From Novosphingobium capsulatum NBRC 12533 (GTDB lineage Bacteria > Pseudomonadota > Alphaproteobacteria > Sphingomonadales > Sphingomonadaceae): a stretch of DNA of 64,000 nt. Below are positions 52,136 through 58,978 of this stretch, in pieces. Made by a program: the position numbers and the translations under genes. The DNA lies in assembly GCF_001598375.1 (NCBI RefSeq), contig NZ_BCYV01000020.1, forward strand, positions 1 through 64,000, written 5' to 3'. Position 1 is the stretch's first letter. Each line of letters opens with the position of its first letter. The notes under the pieces are model-generated. The model saw only the letters and a list, made by a program, of their open reading frames with translations, made no database searches and had not been told where the DNA came from.

Positions 52136-53338
52136 ATGGCCACTGATCCCACAAATGTCCCCGCCGATGACCTTCTGGAAGGTGGCCTGGATGTGCTTCA
52201 CCGTAAAGCGCTCACGATCCTCAAGCGGATCCGCGACAGCGCGGTCGATCCAGAGACAGGGCAGAAGCGAGCCCCCACCTTCCCTATCTCCAAGGCTGCA
52301 TCACTTGTCGGACGCACCGCGTCGGCGATCCGAGAAGCTGAACGCGACGGGCGTTTGCCGGAGCGTGGGCGGACGGCTTCCGGTCATCGCGTCCAATATA
52401 CGCTCGAAGAACTCGATCATATGCGTGAGGTGTTCGGAACGCGTCCGTGGCGCAGCCCGGAAGATCCACCCGCCATTCTCTCGGTCTGCAATTTCAAGGG
52501 CGGTGTCGGCAAGTCCACGATCGCGCTGCACCTGGCTCAGCACTTCGCGATCAACGGCTATCGTGTGCTGTTTATCGACTGCGACAGCCAAGCTTCATCG
52601 ACAATGATGTTCGGCTACCGACCAGACGTCGATCTGGAGGAGGACGACACGCTCTATGGGCATTTCCATAACCCGGAATTGCTGGGTGTGCGAAAGATCA
52701 TTCGGAAGACCCACTTCCATGGGCTCGATCTGATCCCTGCGAATTTGCGGCTCTACAATCTCGAATACGAGATCGCCGGCTACCTCGCGCGCAATCAGAA
52801 CCTGAACATCATCGACCTGATCGCCGAGGCCATCGACTCGGTGGTAGAAGATTACGATGTGGTGATCATGGATCCGCCTCCAGCACTCGGCATGGTCTCC
52901 ATGGCGGTCCTTCAAGCAGCCAATGCGATGGTGATCCCCGTGCCGCCAAGCCTGGTCGACTTCGCATCGACGGTGTCGTTTATCGACATGGCGAAGACCA
53001 CGATGAAGCAGCTCGAGCAGCTCGCGGGGAGGGGGCGCCCGGCTTACAATTTCATCCGTCTCGTCGGCAGCCGGGTCGACGACAGCAAGTCGATGCATCG
53101 TGAGATACTTTCGATGATGCGGAGCGTTTTCGGAGGCTCAATGTCTTCTTCGGTGATGGTCACCAGTGCGGAGATCGACAATGCCAGCTCGCGGATGAAG
53201 ACGGTCTTTGAACTGGAAAAGCCCGTCACTTCGCACGAGGTTTACAACCGGTGCATGAGGCATCTGAATGAGGTTTGCCGAGACATCGAAGAAGACGTTT
53301 TGCGGACCTGGCCGAGCCGGGCAGGGGGGCAGCTTTGA
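52136..53338 (+). CDS. parA: ParA partition ATPase (large, HTH-containing)
   Basis: The 400-residue ATPase has an N-terminal helix-turn-helix region (FPISKAASLVGRTASAIREA, residues 49-68) and the deviant Walker A CNFKGGVGKST (118-128), then FIDCDSQAS and VVIMDPPPALGM. Type Ia ParA proteins repress their own operon and position plasmids on the nucleoid. The gene is divergent from repA and is followed by parS and parB. Confidence 0.94.
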   Translation: MATDPTNVPADDLLEGGLDVLHRKALTILKRIRDSAVDPETGQKRAPTFPISKAASLVGRTASAIREAERDGRLPERGRTASGHRVQYTLEELDHMREVFGTRPWRSPEDPPAILSVCNFKGGVGKSTIALHLAQHFAINGYRVLFIDCDSQASSTMMFGYRPDVDLEEDDTLYGHFHNPELLGVRKIIRKTHFHGLDLIPANLRLYNLEYEIAGYLARNQNLNIIDLIAEAIDSVVEDYDVVIMDPPPALGMVSMAVLQAANAMVIPVPPSLVDFASTVSFIDMAKTTMKQLEQLAGRGRPAYNFIRLVGSRVDDSKSMHREILSMMRSVFGGSMSSSVMVTSAEIDNASSRMKTVFELEKPVTSHEVYNRCMRHLNEVCRDIEEDVLRTWPSRAGGQL

Positions 53339-53342
53339 GCAG

Positions 53343-53362
53343 CAGTTGCCACGTGGCAACTG
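53343..53362. promoter_or_regulatory. parS-like palindrome 1
   Basis: CAGTTGCCACGTGGCAACTG is a perfect 20-base palindrome directly after the parA stop. Its core, GTTGCCACGTGGCAAC, recurs at 53415-53430 and 53529-53544 and nowhere else that I noticed. It shares CACGTG with chromosomal parS. Confidence 0.8.
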
Positions 53363-53414
53363 CGGGCAATTGTTCGCCGTCTATGGGGCTGAAATCTGCT
53401 AAGAATGATGCGTT

Positions 53415-53430
53415 GTTGCCACGTGGCAAC
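53415..53430. promoter_or_regulatory. parS-like palindrome 2
   Basis: Exact GTTGCCACGTGGCAAC, second copy, in the parA-parB gap. Confidence 0.8.
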
Positions 53431-53527
53431 CGAGCAAGGAAAGCGTTTATAAACAGTATCATGAGCCAAATTCCAGGATCAGTTTTCCCTCAGAAAAGGG
53501 GAGCCGAAGGCGAGGCGAATTTCGGTT

Positions 53528-53545
53528 TGTTGCCACGTGGCAACA
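53528..53545. promoter_or_regulatory. parS-like palindrome 3
   Basis: TGTTGCCACGTGGCAACA, 18-base perfect palindrome, third copy, 53 bases before parB. Confidence 0.8.
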
Positions 53546-53597
53546 GACCAACAAATCGGGTCTCCAAGATGCCGGAAATTCGAGTAGGAGCGAGCCG

Positions 53598-54581
53598 ATG
53601 ACAAAAGGAAATAAGGGCTTCGGCTCGATGTTCACCGAAGGCCTGGATAATGAGGCCGAGCTTGACAATGCGAGCCCCTCGGAAGGGATCATGGCGAGCC
53701 GAAGCCAGACCCTGGCGCGGATAGCGAGCGGCAAGACGGTTACCGATCGAACGGAGTGGGTGGACCCGGCTCGTTGCCGTCCCTGGCGGATGCACAATCG
53801 CGACCTGGACCATTTGTCCGAAGAGAGCTGTCGCGATCTGATCGACTCCTTTCTCGCGGCGAAGCGGCAGCGCATCCCGGCGATCGTGCGTCGTCTGAAA
53901 GACGATCCTGACTACGATTATGAGATCATCGCTGGCGTTCGCCGGTGGTGGACCGTCCAGTGGCTCCGCGAACATCATCATCCAGAATTTGATTATCTCG
54001 TCACGATCCAGACCGTCACGGATGAAGAGGCATTCCGGGTTTCGGACGTTGAAAATCGGTCGCGAAAGGACATTTCAGACTGGGAGCGTGCAAAGGAATA
54101 TGCGCGAGCGCTGTCGGAGTTTTACGAGAACTCCCAGTCCCAGATGGCGGAGCATCTCAACCTCTCGCGGTCATGGCTGAGCCGCCTGCTGGATGTTGCG
54201 AGGCTTCCTGAGGAGATCGTGGCGGCATTTTCGGACACCCACGACATTACCGTTCGAGTGGCGCGCGATATCAAACCGCTGACCAGCGAACCGAAAACTC
54301 TGAAGCGAATGCGAGACGAGGCCGAGCGCATCGAGGCCGAGCGTAGGAATGGTGGTTCCAGTCTGACCGGACCCGAGGTGGCGAAGCGACTTGTTCGTGC
54401 GACCGTTGAGGCAAAGAAGAAGGAGACTGGCGAGCGAGAGATCACGGGCAAAGGCGGAAAGACGATTCTGCGCTATGCCAGTGCCAGAGGTGGGGGGATC
54501 ACGATCAAGATCGTGCCCCGGACCGGCGCCACGAAGGCCGAGCTCATGAAAGCGATCGAAGAACTGTTGCCGGCGAGCTGA
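53598..54581 (+). CDS. parB: ParB centromere-binding protein
   Basis: The 327-residue ParB has a conserved start (DPARCRPWRMHNRDLDHLSE), the CTP-binding box region (RIPAIVRRL, YEIIAGVRRWWTVQWL, FRVSDVENRSRKDISDWERA) and HTH QSQMAEHLNLSRSWLSRLLD. It should load at the three upstream palindromes. ATG 53598 follows TAGGAGCGAGCCG. With parA it forms the partition locus. Confidence 0.94.
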   Translation: MTKGNKGFGSMFTEGLDNEAELDNASPSEGIMASRSQTLARIASGKTVTDRTEWVDPARCRPWRMHNRDLDHLSEESCRDLIDSFLAAKRQRIPAIVRRLKDDPDYDYEIIAGVRRWWTVQWLREHHHPEFDYLVTIQTVTDEEAFRVSDVENRSRKDISDWERAKEYARALSEFYENSQSQMAEHLNLSRSWLSRLLDVARLPEEIVAAFSDTHDITVRVARDIKPLTSEPKTLKRMRDEAERIEAERRNGGSSLTGPEVAKRLVRATVEAKKKETGEREITGKGGKTILRYASARGGGITIKIVPRTGATKAELMKAIEELLPAS

Positions 54582-54627
54582 GCAAAACAAGCGAGACGGC
54601 GTTTCAGTACGGAGGGCGTCCCGGTCG

Positions 54628-55578
54628 CTATTCGGCCCGCAGCCGGCGCTGCGCGGCAGGCGTGGTGGGCAGCGCCGCGAGGAGCTTTCGGGCACCCTGA
54701 GGTGTCACAGACAGCAGCTTCGAAACGGAGGATGCCTGGAGCCCTGGATAGGCGATCAATAGGCGCCCGAGAAGCGGCAGGCGACTTCGCTGAGTTGCAC
54801 CTAAATTGGTGAGCTTGGCGACGTCATGCTCAATTGCGGAAAGCTCGCGGAGCCCCGCCGCGCTGATCTGCCCGATCTCCTTAGCGAGGAACCCGGTCAG
54901 CGCGGCAGGGGAAGGGGGCATGAACTTGGGGAGCGGCACCAGTGAGGGGATGATGCGGCTCGTGAAGCCAGCGCGGTAGAGCATGCGAGGAAGAGCGGTC
55001 GCGACGAGCCAGTTGCGATCGCGGCAGCGGGGAGGAAGCTCCAACGAGCGTCCGTCGATCGCAACAACCTCCGAGGCGCCGACCGGAAGACGCTCGGTCA
55101 TTTCGGCAAGAGCGAACACGCGCTCGGCGATGGACCGGAGATCGGCGACGGGGAAGGGTGCATCCGCCGCAGACTTCACCTGACGCCAGAGCGGGCCGAA
55201 GTGTGCGAGATCGTCTCCACCATAGCGCTCAGCCTCTGCACGGTCGTCGAGGATGGTTCGGAGAGCATTGAGGGATGCGCGGCCAACCGGGTCTCTGACA
55301 TCCTCGTCCCGACTTAGTGCGAGGTGGAAAATGGACGCCACCGATATCGGATCGTTGAGACCTTCGGAGGCGCGGGGAGGGGCGCTTCGCCCCGCGATCC
55401 AATCCTGCAGGTCGCCGACAGCGATCGGCACGCCGGCGAGACCTGCTAACGCCGCGGCGCCGTGAAGGCGCGATCGCGCAAGGAAAATGTCGGCGCTTGT
55501 ACTATGATGAAGCCGGCCGTCGAGCCGGCCGAGCAGCAACATTGGGTCATTTGCGCGGCGGTCGACGATCTCCTGCAT
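54628..55578 (-). CDS. HTH protein, DUF1612-like
   Basis: The 316-residue protein has an N-terminal helical part (LLLGRLDGRLHHSTSADIFL, LHGAAALAGLAGVPI, DLQDWIAGR) and a C-terminal HTH (LLGRLLIAYPGLQASSVSKL, TPQGARKLLAAL). This arrangement resembles DUF1612/HTH proteins found near rep and par genes on rhizobial plasmids. It is convergent with parB. Function unknown. Confidence 0.6.
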   Translation of the reverse strand: MQEIVDRRANDPMLLLGRLDGRLHHSTSADIFLARSRLHGAAALAGLAGVPIAVGDLQDWIAGRSAPPRASEGLNDPISVASIFHLALSRDEDVRDPVGRASLNALRTILDDRAEAERYGGDDLAHFGPLWRQVKSAADAPFPVADLRSIAERVFALAEMTERLPVGASEVVAIDGRSLELPPRCRDRNWLVATALPRMLYRAGFTSRIIPSLVPLPKFMPPSPAALTGFLAKEIGQISAAGLRELSAIEHDVAKLTNLGATQRSRLPLLGRLLIAYPGLQASSVSKLLSVTPQGARKLLAALPTTPAAQRRLRAE

Positions 55579-55651
55579 CGCTCTTACGCTTAGCGCGTGA
55601 GGAAACCAAAGTCAGCAGTTGGTTTCGCCTCATGCTATCGTCGAAAAGTTC

Positions 55652-55679
55652 ATATGCGATAATTGCACTTATCACATAA
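55652..55679. promoter_or_regulatory. probable recombination core site (11-6-11)
   Basis: ATATGCGATAA and the reverse complement of TTATCACATAA match at 9 of 11 positions around TTGCAC, the layout of Xer/dif-like and plasmid multimer-resolution sites. It lies 60 bases before a tyrosine recombinase gene. A promoter role is also possible. Confidence 0.6.
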
Positions 55680-55739
55680 GCAGATTTGACCGTTCTTTAT
55701 AAGGTGGGCTACAAGCGCGGCTGAGGAGCGAGGCGCGTC

Positions 55740-56978
55740 GTGAGCACCGAAACCGCCCGGGAAGGGCCAGAAATCCCCGTAGCGCCGCCTGAGGCTGTCC
55801 TGCCGGCCGTCAGGGCGCCGGCCGACCTTGCGTGGACGATCGTGCAGATGCGCGCCGGCGAGCGCATCACCGTCAACGAGGGCCTGATCGCCGCCTATCA
55901 GGCCGCTTCATCGCCCCATAGCATCCGTGCGCTCAAGTCCGACGTCGAGGCGTTCGATGCGTGGTGTAGGCGCAACAACCGGATCGCGCTGCCGGCCACG
56001 CCCGAGACCGTGGCCGATTATCTCGACGCGCGGGCCGGGAAGGGGAGCCGGCCGGCCTCGCTATCCCGCTACAAGGCGTCGATCGCCAAGATCCACCAGC
56101 TGCTCGAGCTCAAGGATCCGACGCCGGCGCCGCTGGTGAAGCTGCGGCTCCAGACGGTGCGCCGCGAGAAGGGGGCTGCGCAGAAGCAGGCGCGGCCGCT
56201 GCGGTTCAAGGGCCCGGTGCGCGACGTCGAGCGCGACAAGGCGCGGGGGCTCAACATCCGCGCGCTGCTCGAGAGTTGTGGCGAGGATCTGCCGGGGCTG
56301 CGTGATCGGGCGCTGCTATCGGCCGCTTATGACACCGGGCTGCGCGCCTCCGAACTGGTGGCGGTCGCCATTGAGCATATTGAGGAGGCGATCGATCCCG
56401 AAGCGCGGCTGCTGCAGATTCTGCGTCATAAGGGCGATCAAGACGGGGAGGGGGCGACCGCCTACCTCAGCCCGCGCACCGTCGCGGCGATCGCGGCGTG
56501 GACCGAAGCGGCGGGGATCACGACAGGGCCGCTGTTCCGGCGGGTGCAGGTGCGGCGCTACAAGGCGCGGGCAGCCGTGCGCGGTCGGCCGATCGACAGC
56601 ATCTCGGGCCGGGAGACGTGGGATCTGCGCAAGACGCTGTCCAAGCCGGCGGTGAAGGCGCGCGTCGAATATGACATCGGCACCGTGGCGCTGCACCCGG
56701 GCTCGATCGGACCAATCTTTCGGTCGATCATCGGCCGCGCGTTCGACCGTGGCGCGCTGCCCGATTTGACGGCGGACGATCTGGCGCGGTTGCTGAAGGG
56801 GATCAGTGCGCACTCGACGCGGATCGGGCTCAATCAGGACCTGTTCGCCAGCGGGGAGGATTTGGCCGGCATCATGGACGCGCTGCGGTGGAAGTCGCCG
56901 CGGATGCCGCTCGCTTATAATCGCAATCTCGCGGCAGAGCAGGGGGCGGCGGGGCGCCTTATGGCGAAGATTGGCTAG
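55740..56978 (+). CDS. tyrosine recombinase/integrase
   Basis: The 412-residue protein has a core-binding domain (SIRALKSDVEAFDAWCRRNN) and a catalytic domain with Arg in GLRASELVAV, HSTRIGLNQDL (HxxR), Trp in place of the second His (ALRWKSPRMP) and Tyr in LAYNRNLAAE. GTG 55740 was chosen. A Xer-like site precedes it, so multimer resolution for this low-copy plasmid is likely; integration of an element is the alternative. Confidence 0.88.
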   Translation: MSTETAREGPEIPVAPPEAVLPAVRAPADLAWTIVQMRAGERITVNEGLIAAYQAASSPHSIRALKSDVEAFDAWCRRNNRIALPATPETVADYLDARAGKGSRPASLSRYKASIAKIHQLLELKDPTPAPLVKLRLQTVRREKGAAQKQARPLRFKGPVRDVERDKARGLNIRALLESCGEDLPGLRDRALLSAAYDTGLRASELVAVAIEHIEEAIDPEARLLQILRHKGDQDGEGATAYLSPRTVAAIAAWTEAAGITTGPLFRRVQVRRYKARAAVRGRPIDSISGRETWDLRKTLSKPAVKARVEYDIGTVALHPGSIGPIFRSIIGRAFDRGALPDLTADDLARLLKGISAHSTRIGLNQDLFASGEDLAGIMDALRWKSPRMPLAYNRNLAAEQGAAGRLMAKIG

Positions 56979-57324
56979 TCATGACGGCCTAAATAGGTCT
57001 TTGGATGATGCCGTGCGACCACACGACGGCGGCAGGTAGATCGAGGGATTTGCGCAGCGGCAAGAACCGGAGAAGGGAGGCTGAGCCCCCGGGGTCTTGA
57101 GCTACAACGTTAAGCCTAAGAAACGGGCAGGGGCCTGGTAGCGCGTAGTGTATGAGCGAAGCCACCATCGCTCAAACTCATCAGCACAGTCCAATTTCGA
57201 AGAGGAAACAAGAAGGGGTGACTACACGAAAGTGACGTATCTGCACGCTAAGGGCGAACAAATCCGGTACGATGCCAGCAGATGCTATTCGCAGGCTTTC
57301 CTGCCCCTTTTATGTGGTGCCGCC
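56979..57324. other. gap with possible group II intron fragment
   Basis: No supported gene. From 57013 the plus strand reads GTGCGACCACACGACGG, like a group II intron 5' end, followed by TTAAGCCTAAGAAACGGGC near 57110 and GACTACACGAAAGTGACG near 57218. No reverse transcriptase or intron 3' end follows, so if real it is a truncated relic. Confidence 0.3.
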
Positions 57325-57982
57325 CTACGGGCGCCGATATGGGAGGGCGGCAATCCGATTGACCAACGATCGAGGTAGAACCCTGCTCGCCAAATATGTG
57401 AGCTGGTTGCCCATCCCCGGTATGGCGAAGGATTGCCGATAAACCAGAACGTGGACTGCATGGGCCGCGCACCGGTCAACGTCCATCAAACCCAACCTCC
57501 CCCACTTCAAATCGCTGAGGGCAGCCATGTCTGTGTCGATTCCACCGGGTGCAAAAGACCCAACACTCACTCCCGTCCCGGCAAGCTCCACGGAAAGCGC
57601 TCGCATGAGGGTGCTCACATAGGCTTTCGACGCGCCGTAGACCGCTTGGAAGGGCACGGATGTTTCGCCCGCCAGGCTCGACACGGCGATTACTGAGGAT
57701 TCAAACGGCTGCTCCCTGAAAATCGCAATCAGGCGAGCCAGCAAATCCGTGAAACCGAGTATGTTTGTTTCAATTACCTCGGCATAAGTGTCGGCACGGC
57801 CTGCATCAAATGAACCAACGCTCGTCATTCCGGCAACCAACAAAGCGGCTGTTACTTGCAATTCTGCAACCTTAGCCGCGATTTTCTCCCTGCCCTCGAT
57901 TTCACGTTGATCAGCCACTATAATCTCGCACGGCACATTGAACCGCTCGTCAATTTCGGTCTGTAGCTCCCGCAAGTTGTCG
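57325..57982 (-). pseudogene. SDR oxidoreductase, N terminus removed by IS insertion
   Basis: About 218 residues of a short-chain dehydrogenase are present: VAGMTSVGSFDA, VIETNILGFTDLLARLIAIF, SSVIAVSSLAGE, YGASKAY (catalytic YxxxK) and SFAPGGIDTDM. The N-terminal Rossmann TGxxxGIG segment is missing; the frame runs into the left end of an IS3-family element at about 57983. Without the cofactor motif it should be inactive. Confidence 0.82.
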
Positions 57983-58921
57983 TGGACTTGCCCCGGAAAA
58001 GTGGAGAGTTCCCTTGAGGTGAAAGGCGAACTCGATGACGAAGCAGCGACGTTTCACGAAGGAATTCGAGGAGGAAGCGGTCCGACTGGTGGCGACCAGT
58101 GGACGCACGCAACGGGAGATAGCGGAGGATCTGGGTGTCGGGCTATCGACGCTGGTGCGCTGGATCGGCCGCAGCCGGGATCGTTTGGTGGAGGCACCCG
58201 GTCAAGCGCCGCAGGCAGATATGGCTGCCGAGTTGAAGCGGCTTCGGCGGGAGAACGAGATCCTCCGGCAGGAGCGTGACATACTGAAGCGGGCGACCGC
58301 TTTTTTCGCCCGGGAGGGAAGTCGATGAAGTTCACGCTCATCGATCGGGCGAGAAAGGATTTCCCGGTCCACCGCCTCTGCCAGGTACTCGGCGTCAGCC
58401 AGAGCGGCTATTTCGCCTGGAAGGATCGCCCGGCCAGTCGGCGCCAGCGCGACGACATGGTGATGCTGGCGCATGTCCGCTCGGGGTTCGCGCTGTCGAA
58501 CGGCACGTACGGCAGTCCACGCATGACGCGCGAGTTGCAGGATGATGGCTTTGCCATCGGGCGGCGTCGCACGGCGCGGCTGATGCGCGAGAACGGCCTG
58601 CGCGCCCGGCAGAAGCGCCGGTTCAAACGGACGACCGACAGCGAACACGCCTGGCCGATCGCGCCGAACATCATCGACCAGGATTTCACCGTGACCGCGC
58701 CCAACCAGAAGTGGGGCGTCGACATCTCGTATGTCTGGACCAGAGAGGGGTGGCTCTATCTGGCCGTGGTCATCGACCTGTTCTCCCGTCGCGTCGTCGG
58801 CTGGGCTGTCGGCGACCGGCTGCACCGCGATCTCGCGCTGGCGGCGCTGCGCAAGGCCCTCGTCCTGCGGCGTCCGCCCCAAGGGCTCATTCATCATTCG
58901 GACCGCGGCAGCCAATATGGC
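57983..58921 (+). mobile_element. IS3-family insertion sequence, right end deleted
   Basis: The left end begins TGGACTTGCCCCGGAAAAGT at 57983, an IS3-type terminal repeat. OrfA and OrfB follow with the typical 4-base overlap. The element stops within OrfB at about 58921, where a Tn3-family terminus begins, so the right inverted repeat and the final catalytic Glu are lost. Confidence 0.8.
58035..58328 (+). CDS. IS3-family transposase OrfA
   Basis: A 97-residue HTH protein with a leucine-zipper C terminus: RRFTKEFEEEAVRLVATSGR, REIAEDLGVGLSTLVRWIGR, LKRLRRENEILRQERDILKR. It overlaps OrfB by 4 bases (programmed frameshift geometry is usual in this family). Complete, but the element is a remnant. 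Confidence 0.9.
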   Translation: MTKQRRFTKEFEEEAVRLVATSGRTQREIAEDLGVGLSTLVRWIGRSRDRLVEAPGQAPQADMAAELKRLRRENEILRQERDILKRATAFFAREGSR

Positions 58922-58966
58922 GTCACCTCAAGGTTTGTTCGCCAGACAACGATTTCTCGGACATAA
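58325..58966 (+). pseudogene. IS3-family transposase OrfB, 3' truncated
   Basis: The DDE domain is recognisable: WGVDISYVWTREGWLYLAVV (first Asp), IDLFSRRVVGWA, and IHHSDRGSQYG (second Asp). The protein ends 213 residues in, before the third acidic residue, and its last 14 codons belong to the adjoining Tn3 terminus. Inactive. Confidence 0.88.
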
Positions 58967-58967
58967 G
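58922..58967. repeat. left terminal inverted repeat of the Tn3-family element (candidate)
   Basis: The 46 bases from GTCACCTCAAGG to GGACATAAG directly follow the interrupted IS3 OrfB and precede tnpA. The TAAG inner end is typical of Tn3-family repeats, and 46 bases matches the Tn4651 type. The partner repeat is outside the window. Its inner part, reversed, reads CTTATGTCCGAGAA, the same as an arm of the site at 1743. Confidence 0.5.
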
Positions 58968-58978
58968 CGGAACATGGG

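Noticed and set aside
53343..53545. Three spaced repeats as a CRISPR remnant
   Set aside because: Repeats are 16-base perfect palindromes with unequal spacing (54 and 98 bases) and lie between parA and parB; parS explains them.
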